A stretch of DNA of 64,000 bases from Catenibacterium sp. co_0103. GTDB taxonomy: Bacteria > Bacillota_I > Bacilli_A > Erysipelotrichales > Coprobacillaceae. Position 1 is the first letter of the stretch. Each line of letters starts with the position of its first letter. Position numbers and translations under genes: made by a program. The stretch spans positions 1-64,000 of the forward strand of contig NZ_RCYB01000003.1 of assembly GCF_004168205.1 (NCBI RefSeq). Reading direction: 5' to 3'. A model generated the notes under the pieces. It did no database searches, was not told the origin of the DNA, and saw only the letters and a program-made list of their open reading frames with translations. Below are positions 40,030-49,336 of this stretch, piece after piece.

Positions 40030-41547
40030 CTAGCGCTCATCCTTGCCATCGGGTGCATCGGTGCCGCTGTTATTCTCGGCGAGCTTGGCGGATGCCTCGC
40101 GGGACTCCCTCACGGCCTGCTTGAGGCTCATGCCCTGCGGACGCTTGCGGTAATCGGAGATGGGCCTGTCCCCATGGGAGTCGAGCAGGTCATCGACCTT
40201 GCGGGAGTCCTCGTAGGTCGCGCCCTTCATTACATCGTAATCATGGCCGTCCACGGTAACCACGGTGCCGCAGCCCTTGAGGTCGATGCCGGAGGTCTCA
40301 CGCGTGTCCACGAGGTTGAAGCGGTAGCCCGCCGCCACCGCGATTTTCTCGGGCTGCTGCGAGATGGCGGGGGAGGGCAAGGGAGACTCATTGAGCCAAC
40401 TATCATAGACCTCATCGTAGGTGTATCCATAGCGGTTGCACAGCTCCTCGAAGACGCGCTCGCGCACCACGGAATCGCCCGCGCCGATGGAATCGTAAAA
40501 GCCGGTACCCGACGGTATCGCCGCGAGGGCGTCATCGAAGGTAAGGTCGAGGTTGAGTTCGGCCCCAAGCTCATCGTTGGGGAAGGCGGATGTATACCAC
40601 TCGCGCACGTTGTCGATATTCAGAAGACCTTCGGGGACGGGTTTGTCAGATTTCAGGCTCGACATCGTTTCGGCGAGGGAGATTTCCCCCGATACATCCA
40701 TGAGGTTTCCCTTGCCGAAGATACCGGACTCGGCGAGTTCGTCGGTCGAGTGGTAGGTCGCGACATGATGACTGTAATCGCCGTCTGCGGTGATGTCGTG
40801 CGCGGTCAGCTCAAGGTTCTCCAAATCACCGCCCTGCCTCGCTATCTCGTCGAGGAGTTCATCAGGCGTATACGAAAACACCTCGACCGTCGGGTCCTCG
40901 TAATCGGTGAGGTAGCTCACGATGAGGTCGCCGGTCTCGGGGTTGTAGTACGCGGCGTTGTACATCGACAGCTCGCCCTTGATGCGGGCGACCTCGAATG
41001 CGGCATCCGCCTCGTGCTCAACGGCCTTCGCGAAGCCGTCCACGAGGGTGTCGGTGTCCCTGCAATCCCATTCCTCATCGCCGCGCATCTCCTCGCATTT
41101 GTCGATGAGACTCTTGTATTGGCCCTCCCACTGACCGCGCTCAGCCTCGCGACTGAGCATATCGCGGACACTGGCTGTGAGGATTCCGATGTTATCGAAA
41201 AGATAGTCGATGCCATGGTCCTGCGCCATAGCGCCCTCGACCACATAGAGGCCCTTGATTAGCTCGACGGCCTTAACTGGCATCTCGCTGGTGTCAGCGA
41301 CCATCTGGCGGAGCGTTTCGCCATGCGCCCCGACGTTCATGGCTGGTAGGTCCTCCTCTTTGAACTCGCGCTCGTTGGAGAAGACTTCACCGCCGAAACC
41401 GTAGTCGTTTTCCCAGATGGCATAGGCCTCTTCAAGGCTGTCGATGCCGTCACGGTCAACGAGGTCGAGTCCCTGCACGAACTCCTTGAGGCTGTGCCCG
41501 TGTTCAATCATCCATTCGAGCTGATAGCGCTCGTAATCGGTGAGCAT
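40030..41547 (-). CDS. Large tagged cargo-like protein
   Basis: A 505-residue acidic protein. The N-terminus (YERYQLEWMIEHGHSLKEFV) resembles openings of hypothetical proteins of conjugative elements. The middle has PETGDLIVSYLTDYEDPTVE and FNLVDTRETSGIDL. The C-terminus has the tag MSLKQAVRESREASAKL, followed by 16 hydrophilic residues ending in ER. AAAGGA lies 11 nt before the ATG. No catalytic signature recognised. It sits among the tagged genes between topB and the adhesin. Confidence 0.65.
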   Translation of the reverse strand: MLTDYERYQLEWMIEHGHSLKEFVQGLDLVDRDGIDSLEEAYAIWENDYGFGGEVFSNEREFKEEDLPAMNVGAHGETLRQMVADTSEMPVKAVELIKGLYVVEGAMAQDHGIDYLFDNIGILTASVRDMLSREAERGQWEGQYKSLIDKCEEMRGDEEWDCRDTDTLVDGFAKAVEHEADAAFEVARIKGELSMYNAAYYNPETGDLIVSYLTDYEDPTVEVFSYTPDELLDEIARQGGDLENLELTAHDITADGDYSHHVATYHSTDELAESGIFGKGNLMDVSGEISLAETMSSLKSDKPVPEGLLNIDNVREWYTSAFPNDELGAELNLDLTFDDALAAIPSGTGFYDSIGAGDSVVRERVFEELCNRYGYTYDEVYDSWLNESPLPSPAISQQPEKIAVAAGYRFNLVDTRETSGIDLKGCGTVVTVDGHDYDVMKGATYEDSRKVDDLLDSHGDRPISDYRKRPQGMSLKQAVRESREASAKLAENNSGTDAPDGKDER

Positions 41548-41566
41548 GTTCCATCACATCCTTTCC

Positions 41567-42346
41567 TTATCGGGCATCTAGCCCGATGTCATGTTTTTCC
41601 GTACCATCCGCCATCTCAGCTGACGCGGCCTTCATGGCTTGAGCCTCGCCCCCGAGGGTGATGCGGTCGTTACCGGGCATTCCGCGCGTACTGTGCAACT
41701 GGTGACACTCGATTGCCCTGTCGAAGCTGCCCGGTTCGGTTGCATCGAAACCGTAGAGATGGGTTTCGCCGATTCGGTCGATGGGACACACCTGCTCATG
41801 CCCAAGGTAGTCGATATAGGAGAGTATGCGGTTGCCCTTGCGGCTCACGCGCTCATGGCAGCATTCGGGATGCTCATGGGCGAACGCGGCCACCGTGTCG
41901 GGGGCGAATCCATGCTCCTCTCGGTATGCACGATGACGGTCCAACTGCTCAATCCTCGCAGCCCGCATGGCCTCGCGCACGGCCCTCTCTTCCTCGATGG
42001 CCTGTCTATGCAGCGCATCGCGCTCGGCGACCTCGGCATCGGTCATCGGTCGGAACGACCCGCAGACCGCATCCTCATCGAGCTTGTAGAAATCCGTCTC
42101 GTTGAAGAACTTGGAGGTGTGGTGCCACGACGATTTGTGGAAGAACCGCTCGAACATATCATCCTTGCGCATACCCTTGAGCACATCGGGGTCGAAGGAC
42201 ATGTCGAACTCATCACAATAGGATTGGATGGCCGCGACCATGGCTTTTTTCGTCCATTTGCTATTGGGCATCTCGCCGTCCTCGTAAGCCTCGGCGGCGC
42301 GTCGTGACATCGAGTGGCCGATGTACCCCGAGTTCACGTCCATCAT
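41567..42346 (-). CDS. Tagged cargo-like protein
   Basis: A 259-residue protein. The N-terminus contains GYIGHSMSRRAAEAYEDGE and SKWTKKAMVAAIQSY, a pattern I have seen in hypothetical proteins of mobile elements. A coiled-coil middle (EEERAVREAMRAARIEQLDR) and a Cys/His segment (HEHPECCHERVSRKG) follow. The tag ITLGGEAQAMKAASAEM is 14 residues from the end, with tail DIGLDAR. AGGAGG lies 5 nt before the ATG. No enzyme motif recognised. Confidence 0.62.
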   Translation of the reverse strand: MMDVNSGYIGHSMSRRAAEAYEDGEMPNSKWTKKAMVAAIQSYCDEFDMSFDPDVLKGMRKDDMFERFFHKSSWHHTSKFFNETDFYKLDEDAVCGSFRPMTDAEVAERDALHRQAIEEERAVREAMRAARIEQLDRHRAYREEHGFAPDTVAAFAHEHPECCHERVSRKGNRILSYIDYLGHEQVCPIDRIGETHLYGFDATEPGSFDRAIECHQLHSTRGMPGNDRITLGGEAQAMKAASAEMADGTEKHDIGLDAR

Positions 42347-42355
42347 CGGTGCCTC

Positions 42356-43378
42356 CTAAGAGAGGTCGGGGATGAAGGAAGGCTCACGCTCATCGACAGA
42401 GCCGTCGGCGGAGAGCGCCTGAGATGCCCTGCGCATGGACTCGGCCTCGGCTTTCAGGGAGATGCCCCTATCGACGAAGGCCTCGGGGGAATCGCCGTCG
42501 CCGCCGTTCGGCTCGATGTTGTCCACCGCATCTGCAATCATCTCGTTGCCCATCTCGGCGAGGCGGTCGTGGAAATTGCTGTTAAGCCATCCGTTGTCGA
42601 AGCCGAGTTCTTTTAGCGTGGCATTCACGTTCGCATCGTTCACTTCGAGACCGGCGTTCTCAAGGGCGGATTCGATGTCGGCGCGGTACCAGAAGTCAGG
42701 GCAGATGACCTCCTCACCGGCGTCGGAGATGGTGCGGCTCTCAAGGTCTGCCGCCGCGCTGGCGAGGGAATCGTAGTAGGTGCCGTGACCCCAGTGCCCG
42801 GTCTCCTCATCATAGCCGTGCGCCACGATGAACTCTCGGCTGCCGTCGGCCATCTTGTGCATCACGAGCGCGTCATCACCGTTGCGGTCGATGGGGACGT
42901 GATTCTCCTTCCACGCGGCGATTTCTGCGGTCTTGTCCATGCCTTTCTCCTTTCCGGGAGCATCGGCCCCATGTTCAGCCATGTGCGATTGCACGGCATT
43001 TCTCACGTTCTCGGGGGACGCGATGACCCAACCGTCCTCGGAGGCGATTTGAGCGAACACCTCATCGCGCGGGTCGATTAGCGGAGCATTCTCCTCGCCG
43101 TCCTCGATGATGGTCTCGATGCTGTCGGTGATGTAACCCGTGTAGTTCAACCCGCCCACGATGTCCTCGTATAGGTCGAAGTCGGGATTGTCGATGACCG
43201 CCAGCAGGTTCGGGTCGTCGAGGTGGACGTATGTATTGGCGATGCTTCCCGTGTAGTTATATTCCCACCAGAACTCGCCGGTCTGAGGGTTGTAGAGGTC
43301 CTTGCCAGAAGCCAGTGCCTCCTTGACCGCCTGCGGCGTGTCGAGGTGGATGTCCTTGCCGTCATTCACCATGTCCAT
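42356..43378 (-). CDS. Tagged cargo-like protein
   Basis: A 340-residue acidic protein with YNPQTGEFWWEYNYTGSIAN near residue 30 and a second domain (WKENHVPIDRNGDDALVMHK, HGYDEETGHWGHGTYYDS). The tag ISLKAEAESMRRASQAL lies 18 residues before the end. AAGGAG lies upstream of the ATG, which comes 3 nt after the topB stop, so the two are co-translated. No enzymatic motif recognised. Confidence 0.63.
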   Translation of the reverse strand: MDMVNDGKDIHLDTPQAVKEALASGKDLYNPQTGEFWWEYNYTGSIANTYVHLDDPNLLAVIDNPDFDLYEDIVGGLNYTGYITDSIETIIEDGEENAPLIDPRDEVFAQIASEDGWVIASPENVRNAVQSHMAEHGADAPGKEKGMDKTAEIAAWKENHVPIDRNGDDALVMHKMADGSREFIVAHGYDEETGHWGHGTYYDSLASAAADLESRTISDAGEEVICPDFWYRADIESALENAGLEVNDANVNATLKELGFDNGWLNSNFHDRLAEMGNEMIADAVDNIEPNGGDGDSPEAFVDRGISLKAEAESMRRASQALSADGSVDEREPSFIPDLS

Positions 43379-43381
43379 GTG

Positions 43382-45571
43382 CTATCTCCTTGCCTTGTTG
43401 TACTTGCCCTTGGGCTTGCTATCGAACATCGGCTCTATCGTACCGTCCTTCTTGAGCTTCGCCTTGCAGTCGAAGGTCTTGCCCGTCGTCTTGGATATGC
43501 AGCCGGTGAGCTTCACCGCCTTGCCTTCGAGCAACGATGCAGCCTGCTTCGCCGTGAACATCTTGCCGCACCAGCCCAGCAGCTTGAAACCGCAGCCCGC
43601 GACTTGCTTCCAAGTCCCGTCCTCCTGCTTCTCGCTCTTGTTTGAGGAGCAGGTGTAGAAGGCCTTGCCGGACTTCGACTTGCGCTGCACCACGTCCGCG
43701 CCGCAGAGAGGGCACTTGCCCACGACCGTGGCCTTGGGCGCGATGCTCGCACCGACGTAGGCGGTGTCCTGATGGCCCTTGAAGACCTCGATGACGCTCT
43801 GTTGCAGGGCGTTCACATCCGCGTTGCCCTCGGCGATGTCCTGCTGGATGAGCCACCAGCGGGCGGTCACGTCCGCGCCGCGAATCTCGGGCGGGAGGAG
43901 ATGGTAGAAGGCGCGGGCCTTCTCGGTGGAGCGAATCTTGCCCTTCACGTCCTCAAGGTACCCGCGTTCCTTCAACTTCTCGATGATGGAGGCGCGGGTG
44001 GCCGTGGTTCCGATGCCGCCGTGCTCGCCCTTCTTTCCGTCGTCCTTCTGCTTGAGGATGGCCTTGACCTCCGGGTCGGTGACGTACTTGGCGATGGAGG
44101 CCATGTCGGCGATGAGCGTGCCTTCCGTGTAGGGCTTGGGCGGGGCGGTCTCCTTCTCGGTGACGGCGCACTCGATGCGCTCAAGGCGATGGTCGCCTTC
44201 GTCAATCCAAGGGTTGCCGGATGCCGCGTCATCGCCGTCCTCATCGGAGACGTTGCCGAACACGGCCTTGAAACCGGCCTCGCGCACGCGCCGCGCGACG
44301 GCTTGGAACTCCCCGCCATCGACCGCAAAGACGCTGGTGCTCACATCGTAAGTGGCAGACGGGAGGAACTGCATGGCGTAGCGCTCCACGATGGCCGTGT
44401 AGACCTTGGCCTCATCCCCGGTCATGTCGGCCACGGGGGCGCTGACCTCCTGCGGGATGATGCCGTGATGAGCGGTCACGTTCTTCTCGTTGAACGCCTT
44501 GGAGTGGATGGAGTAGTCGAGCGGCCATGTTACCCCGACGTTCTCCATGGCCTGCGCCAGCACCACCGGTGCCTGCGCGAAGTGCTCCTCCTTGAGGTAC
44601 TGGGAGTCCGAGCGGTTGTAGGTTATCGCCTTGTACTTATCACGCAAGTCCTGCGTGATTTGCTGGGTCTTCGATGCGGAGAAACCGTAGCGGCGGGACA
44701 TGTCGGACAGCAGCACCGTCAGGTTGTAGGGCAGGGGAGGGTTCTCGACCTTCTTCGAGATGACCGTGGAGAAGGACATACCCGAGCCGTCCAGCTTCGC
44801 CTTGATGACATCGAGGACATCGCGGTCGAAGACGTGCTTTTCACCGGCCAACATGTCCTTGTCCGGCTTGAACTTGAACACCGGTGCTCCCGACGCGTCT
44901 GCACAGCTGCCGGTAGCGGTCAGCTCGTAATATTTCCGGGTGACGTGGTTTTCTATCGCCTCATCGCGGTTGACCACCAATCCGAGGGTTGGGGTCTGCA
45001 CGCGACCGACGGAGAACAGGCCCCCGAGCCGCTTGGTGGCAAGGCGGGTCTCGTTCACGCCGAAGCACTTGTCCGCCATCTGGCGGGCGTATGCCGCGTC
45101 ACCGGCAGGGCGGCACTGCTCGTTGGGTACCAGACGCTCGAACGCCTTGACGATGTTCTTTTCGATGTTGTCGTTGACGTAAACGCGCAGCACCTCTCCC
45201 TCGTAGCCGAGGTAGTCCAACACCTCATCAACGATGAGCTGGCCTTCATCGTCGGGGTCACCGGCGTTGATGACGCACTCGGCCTCCGGCAAAAGCGAGT
45301 CGATGCGCTCCACCAAGTCTTTCTTGTCCTCGGTCGGCTCCTTCGCCCAATCGTCGATTTGGATGGGCAGCACGTCCAACGACCATGGTTTGCCCCATGC
45401 GGGGTTCACCGCATCCGGCTCCACCAGTTCGAGCAGGTGACCGGCGCAGGCGATGACCGTGTACCCGTTGCCCGAGATGGGCAGCCGCGCCGATTCCGAT
45501 ACCTCCTTGCCGCAGATGGCGCGTGCGATGTCGCGTGCGAGCATCGGTTTCTCAGCGATTACCAGTTTCAT
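43382..45571 (-). CDS. topB: Topoisomerase III (type IA)
   Basis: A 729-residue type IA topoisomerase. It has the TOPRIM N-terminus MKLVIAEKPMLARDIARAIC with INAGDPDDEGQLIVDEVLDY, the active-site Tyr in ITYNRSDSQYL, and a C-terminal zinc-ribbon part (CPLCGADVV, CGFKLLGW). Topoisomerase III genes are standard in conjugative elements and help DNA processing. It starts with AAAGGA upstream and overlaps the T4CP-like gene by 4 nt. It does not carry the tag. Confidence 0.93.
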   Translation of the reverse strand: MKLVIAEKPMLARDIARAICGKEVSESARLPISGNGYTVIACAGHLLELVEPDAVNPAWGKPWSLDVLPIQIDDWAKEPTEDKKDLVERIDSLLPEAECVINAGDPDDEGQLIVDEVLDYLGYEGEVLRVYVNDNIEKNIVKAFERLVPNEQCRPAGDAAYARQMADKCFGVNETRLATKRLGGLFSVGRVQTPTLGLVVNRDEAIENHVTRKYYELTATGSCADASGAPVFKFKPDKDMLAGEKHVFDRDVLDVIKAKLDGSGMSFSTVISKKVENPPLPYNLTVLLSDMSRRYGFSASKTQQITQDLRDKYKAITYNRSDSQYLKEEHFAQAPVVLAQAMENVGVTWPLDYSIHSKAFNEKNVTAHHGIIPQEVSAPVADMTGDEAKVYTAIVERYAMQFLPSATYDVSTSVFAVDGGEFQAVARRVREAGFKAVFGNVSDEDGDDAASGNPWIDEGDHRLERIECAVTEKETAPPKPYTEGTLIADMASIAKYVTDPEVKAILKQKDDGKKGEHGGIGTTATRASIIEKLKERGYLEDVKGKIRSTEKARAFYHLLPPEIRGADVTARWWLIQQDIAEGNADVNALQQSVIEVFKGHQDTAYVGASIAPKATVVGKCPLCGADVVQRKSKSGKAFYTCSSNKSEKQEDGTWKQVAGCGFKLLGWCGKMFTAKQAASLLEGKAVKLTGCISKTTGKTFDCKAKLKKDGTIEPMFDSKPKGKYNKARR

Positions 45572-46239
45572 AGGCTTTGTCCTTTCTGTCTCTTGTCCCT
45601 TCTGAAACCGAAGGGTTTATGGCGTTTCGCGATAGATTTATCCTCATCGGTGATGAGAGGATGAGCTACTGACACATCACGGTATTTGAAGTCGAGCGTC
45701 CGGCACGTCAAGTCTGAGACGATGAGCGCGAAGTCCACTCGGGAGAGCGATTTGACGGGGAGCCAGCATCGGAGGGTGAAGTCCTTATCCGGTGATGGGA
45801 AGTATTCGCACTCAGATGGCTTGTAGCCGTCGCGCCGCTTGAGCGGGGAGGGTATCTGGACAAGGTAGGAATCGTCAGCAGGTAGGAGATTTCGCGATAG
45901 TCCGATAGGCTCTTCGCGGTCAGGTCTGGCCGCGTATCTCTTGCCCGTCTCAAGTTCCATGAAGAGAAGGTCCAATGGCGATTTCCATCCATAATCATCG
46001 GGCTTAGTCTCCGCCATGGACAGAAGAGTCAGCAAGGCATCCGTTGTCAGGTCCTCCGATGGGAGGTAATCGAATAGGTATGAGACCAGAGACATCAGGA
46101 GGTTACGTTCCGAACGGTAGAGTAGTGGCGATACGCCGATGTCGGCATGGATTGAATCCGTAGCCGAGAAGAAGTCACGGCACCATGTGACGACATCCTC
46201 ATATCCCTCGATTTCTGATATATCCTTCATCACGTCCAT
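45568..46239 (-). CDS. Stand-alone paralogue of the VirD4 middle domain (putative substrate adaptor)
   Basis: A 223-residue protein. LTLLSMAE, KSPLDLLFMELETGKRY and GLSRNL align with the VirD4 protein encoded at 60263-62245 (LTLLSMAE, KSPLDLLFLQIEEGKRY, GLSRNF). LKRRDGYKPSECEYFP and the DxDF motif also correspond. The Walker motifs are absent, so it is not an ATPase. In VirD4 this segment lies outside the RecA core, where an all-alpha domain binds substrates. It starts right at the stop of the preceding tagged gene and overlaps topB by 4 nt. An adaptor or inhibitor of substrate docking is inferred. Confidence 0.7.
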   Translation of the reverse strand: MDVMKDISEIEGYEDVVTWCRDFFSATDSIHADIGVSPLLYRSERNLLMSLVSYLFDYLPSEDLTTDALLTLLSMAETKPDDYGWKSPLDLLFMELETGKRYAARPDREEPIGLSRNLLPADDSYLVQIPSPLKRRDGYKPSECEYFPSPDKDFTLRCWLPVKSLSRVDFALIVSDLTCRTLDFKYRDVSVAHPLITDEDKSIAKRHKPFGFRRDKRQKGQSL

Positions 46240-47121
46240 CTACCTATCTTCATGGTCATGTTCAAGAGTGGCACTGTGCTCTTTTCCTGCCAACTTCGCA
46301 CTCGAATCACGGGCCTCCTTGGCCTTCGATTCCAACCGATAACCCTCTTGACCTGCGGTTTCGCTCTTGACTATGCACTGCGGGCAGCGTATAATAATCC
46401 TATTGAGGTCGGGTTCGACGATGTGGCTCCGAAGCAAGTGTAGCTTCGCAAGTGCATTGAGTTCCCGGCCTCTTTCTTCGTCATAATAGACGACCCTATC
46501 GGGCGTGATGAGGTTGTCGAAGTAGCGGGGGAAGTTCGTCCTACCGTAGACAGCCAAGATGAAGTTGGTCTCAATCTCGCCAGCCTCGTAATAACCGCGC
46601 CCATCGGGACGCACGGCCATGATGAGCGGCAGGTCATCGCAATCCACATCGCGCAGCACCACGAGCATGGTGTCCTCGCGGGCGGGGCTATCGCAGAGCA
46701 TCACGGGATGCTCCATCAACTCGGGCAGGCGCTTCATCTGCTCAACGGTGAGTCCATGGCGGTGGGGGTCGTAGCTGCTCTTCGGTCGGATGGCATCGCG
46801 CAGGTGGCGTTGGGTGTAGAGCATCGGCAGCAGGCGGAACCCGGCCTGCACGAACAGCTCCGGCGTATCGCAGAACTTGACCGCGCTGGAACGGGGATAC
46901 TCCCCGCAGGTGACGGCATCGACCTCATCGCCGAAGCGAAGGTACTCAGCGCACTTCGCGGCGTGCCCCGTGTAATCCGATGCCTTATCGTCGCCGTCTT
47001 TCAGATGCACCCCGCCGCGCGGGTCGAGGTAGGTGACGCGCTCGCCCTCGGGCATCGCCACCGAGTTCTCGTACTCGCGGATGGTCAGGATGACCTCTCG
47101 CTTGTTCATCTCATCTGGCAT
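46240..47121 (-). CDS. MuF-C/BECR-nuclease-like protein with the C-terminal tag
   Basis: A 293-residue protein. Residues about 110-255 (HGLTVEQMKRLPELMEHPVM, LVVLRDVDCDDLPLIMAVRP, ETNFILAVYGRTNFPRYFDN, VVYYDEERG) follow the layout of the phage MuF C-terminal/BECR nuclease group, as I remember it. Members cleave RNA and occur as polymorphic toxins. The tag YRLESKAKEARDSSAKL is 16 residues from the end (tail ends EDR). The start is ATG 47121 with GGAGG 4 nt upstream. A toxin-type tagged cargo is plausible; no search was done. Confidence 0.58.
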   Translation of the reverse strand: MPDEMNKREVILTIREYENSVAMPEGERVTYLDPRGGVHLKDGDDKASDYTGHAAKCAEYLRFGDEVDAVTCGEYPRSSAVKFCDTPELFVQAGFRLLPMLYTQRHLRDAIRPKSSYDPHRHGLTVEQMKRLPELMEHPVMLCDSPAREDTMLVVLRDVDCDDLPLIMAVRPDGRGYYEAGEIETNFILAVYGRTNFPRYFDNLITPDRVVYYDEERGRELNALAKLHLLRSHIVEPDLNRIIIRCPQCIVKSETAGQEGYRLESKAKEARDSSAKLAGKEHSATLEHDHEDR

Positions 47122-47170
47122 ATGGCCTCCTTCCTTTGTGGTCTGATAGTTTCCAATATGTATAGTTGGG

Positions 47171-47236
47171 GCGGTTTTCCACCCTTCCAACAGCCTGCGG
47201 GTCGGGTTGAGAACCCTCCGGCCATTGAAAGCGTGG
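47171..47236. repeat. Dispersed palindromic repeat, copy 2
   Basis: Outer arms GCGGTTTTCCAC and GTGGAAAACCGC are perfectly complementary (12 bp). An inner hairpin GGGTT-GAG-AACCC lies between them. Otherwise close to 3608-3672. It sits between two tagged genes. Confidence 0.75.
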
Positions 47237-47251
47237 AAAACCGCTTATTCT

Positions 47252-48700
47252 CTACTCCAACTCCTCGCGCTCGACGGCCTTATCGCCATGGCTCTCAGAG
47301 CCGAGCTGGGCGGATGCCTCGCGGGATTCCTTGGCTGCCTCGTGGACGGAACCGGACTTCGCGGCATCGTCCTTGAGGTTCATGGACATGCCCATGACCT
47401 CCTTCTCGCGCTTGATTTCGTCGAGGGTCGCGCCCTGAGCGGCGCTGATATGAAGAGCGCCAATCTGGTTCGCGCTGTAACGCGGGTCGGCGATGACATC
47501 AAGAATCTCATCTGTGACCCACTTCTTGTCGGCTGCGGCATGATAGATAGTCTCCATCTGGCCGGGTTTGAAGGTGCCGTCGGCGAAGCGCGTCACCGTC
47601 TGGGTATCCAGTCCATAGGTCATGCCGGTGCGCATGGCGTTCATGACTTCGGCGGGCTTGGTCGGGTCGCACAGCACGTCAAGCTGCTCGCTCGTGAAGC
47701 GACCACCCGAGATGGCCGAATAGAAGCCCCAGACCTGCTCCATGGAGAGGTCATGGTTCATCAGACGCTCGATTCCTGGCTTTTCCATGCCTTCGGTGAG
47801 CGCCATGGTGATGACATTCATGTGGTCGGCGGTGTAAGTGCCGTCCGCGTATTCCTCTAAAGCGTCCATGGGGACATCGGACTTGAGGGAGTGACGCACG
47901 ACCTCCATTTGGCGTGAGTCGAGTTTCAGCCAGTCGCGAGGGAACGCGATGTCATGGATGGCAGTGGTTTTCATAAGCTCACGAGCCTGATGTAGATGCT
48001 CGGCGGTGTACTCACCGTTCGAGAGCGTCTTGAAGACATCCTTTTTATAGGGGCTTGCATCGTGGTCGGCGAAGTCGGTATGCACGGCGATGCGGCGAAG
48101 CTCGCGCATCTGGGCATGGTTCAGGACCGGGTTCGCGATGCGCTCCGCGATGACGTCCGCATCGACGCCTACCTCGAAAGCCTTGCAGATTTGGTATGCC
48201 TGCCACTCGGTGTAGCCTCCCTGCGAGAGGACTTTGGCTGCTGGCAGGCGCAGGTTCACGGGCAAGTTGTTGAGCGCCGTCATGACGTTCTCAATCTGGT
48301 GCCCGTTCAACACGTCCTTGATGTCGCATTCATCGAGTGGAAGCACCTCGAAACCCGTGAGTTGCCCGTCGAGGCAGTAGCCGAGGTCTACGGGGACGTA
48401 CTCACCGGACTCGATGATGTCCGAGTCGATTTCCGCCTCGGGCACGAGGCCCATGGCGGTGCGCAAATCCTCTGGCGTACCGCCATAGTCGAGGATGGTG
48501 TGCATCGTCTCCTCAATAGCGCCTTGGATGTCCATGGTGTCCGCATCGTCGGCCACATCCGCGATGCAGTAGCGGGGGAAGTAGTCTCCGACGATGGTGT
48601 ATCGCGCGATGGTCGTGTCGCGCGGTACAGTGTAATCGACGTTACCGAGGTCGAGGCGCAGTAGTTGCAGCACGTCGGGGATGTTCTTGTCATATGCCAT
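47252..48700 (-). CDS. Tagged helical-repeat protein
   Basis: A 482-residue protein. The central part (about 130-420) is an alpha-helical repeat with units such as FTSEQLDVLCDPTKPAEVMN and FKPGQMETIYHAAADKKWVT, each starting with an (F/Y)-x-x-x-Q/H-M or L pattern. Similar solenoids occur in large proteins of conjugative elements. The tag region is NLKDDAAKSGSVHEAAKESR, continuing EASAQL, with a short insertion relative to the others, 16 residues from the end. Probably a protein-interaction scaffold. Start ATG 48700 after AAAGGTAGG. Confidence 0.65.
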   Translation of the reverse strand: MAYDKNIPDVLQLLRLDLGNVDYTVPRDTTIARYTIVGDYFPRYCIADVADDADTMDIQGAIEETMHTILDYGGTPEDLRTAMGLVPEAEIDSDIIESGEYVPVDLGYCLDGQLTGFEVLPLDECDIKDVLNGHQIENVMTALNNLPVNLRLPAAKVLSQGGYTEWQAYQICKAFEVGVDADVIAERIANPVLNHAQMRELRRIAVHTDFADHDASPYKKDVFKTLSNGEYTAEHLHQARELMKTTAIHDIAFPRDWLKLDSRQMEVVRHSLKSDVPMDALEEYADGTYTADHMNVITMALTEGMEKPGIERLMNHDLSMEQVWGFYSAISGGRFTSEQLDVLCDPTKPAEVMNAMRTGMTYGLDTQTVTRFADGTFKPGQMETIYHAAADKKWVTDEILDVIADPRYSANQIGALHISAAQGATLDEIKREKEVMGMSMNLKDDAAKSGSVHEAAKESREASAQLGSESHGDKAVEREELE

Positions 48701-48741
48701 GGTGTTTTCCTACCTTTCTGCCATGATGGCTTTCTATATAT

Positions 48742-49320
48742 CTACACGATGGAGTGGTCGTCGAGTGCCGGTGAGCCGGTGTCGCGTCCCTCTGCCAGCT
48801 TCTCGGAGGCGGCACGTGATGCCTGAGCCTCCCCCTTGAGGGTGACGCGGCCATCCTCCGAGCGGGCTTCCTCACGGCGCTGTCCCGTGCGGATTGCGAT
48901 GACCTCCTCGATGCCGCTGCCGGGTTTGCTGACCTCGGTGAAGTAGTCGGCTACGCGGGACATCTCATCGGCTGAGAGGTCGCGATTCTCTCCGGTCTCG
49001 AAGTCGAACCCGACGGCCACGAGGTCGCCGCAGAGGATGGAGTACAGTTCTCCCTCCTTGACCGGTGAACTGTAATCCATCATGGAGAGGTACCCGGCCT
49101 CTTCCATGCCCTTCGTCGCGTACACCGCGCGGTTGGGCGGGCAGGTGAACAGGCCCTCCTCATTGACGTAGAGGCTGGTGCCCTCGCCGAAGATGACATC
49201 GAACGACTCGATGTTCCCACCGACAAGGCGTTGCAGGTCGTGTAACGTGGAACCCGTCTCATCGACCTCGATGTCGATTTCGACCGGGTTCCCGTTTGTC
49301 GGGATGAGCATGCCCTTCAT
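48742..49320 (-). CDS. DUF3846-like protein with the C-terminal tag
   Basis: A 192-residue protein. The start MKGMLIPTNGNPVEIDIEVD, followed by LHDLQRLVGGNIESF, matches DUF3846, a small domain of mobile elements. The rest includes GEGTSLYVNEEGLFTCPPNR and a charged linker. The tag VTLKGEAQASRAASEKL is 17 residues from the end. The start is ATG 49320 with GGAGG upstream. DUF3846 function is not known to me. Confidence 0.65.
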   Translation of the reverse strand: MKGMLIPTNGNPVEIDIEVDETGSTLHDLQRLVGGNIESFDVIFGEGTSLYVNEEGLFTCPPNRAVYATKGMEEAGYLSMMDYSSPVKEGELYSILCGDLVAVGFDFETGENRDLSADEMSRVADYFTEVSKPGSGIEEVIAIRTGQRREEARSEDGRVTLKGEAQASRAASEKLAEGRDTGSPALDDHSIV

Positions 49321-49336
49321 GTCACAATCCTCCTTC

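Noticed and set aside
43772-45664. 630-codon plus-strand frame
   Set aside because: Shadow of topB, whose motifs are clear on the minus strand.
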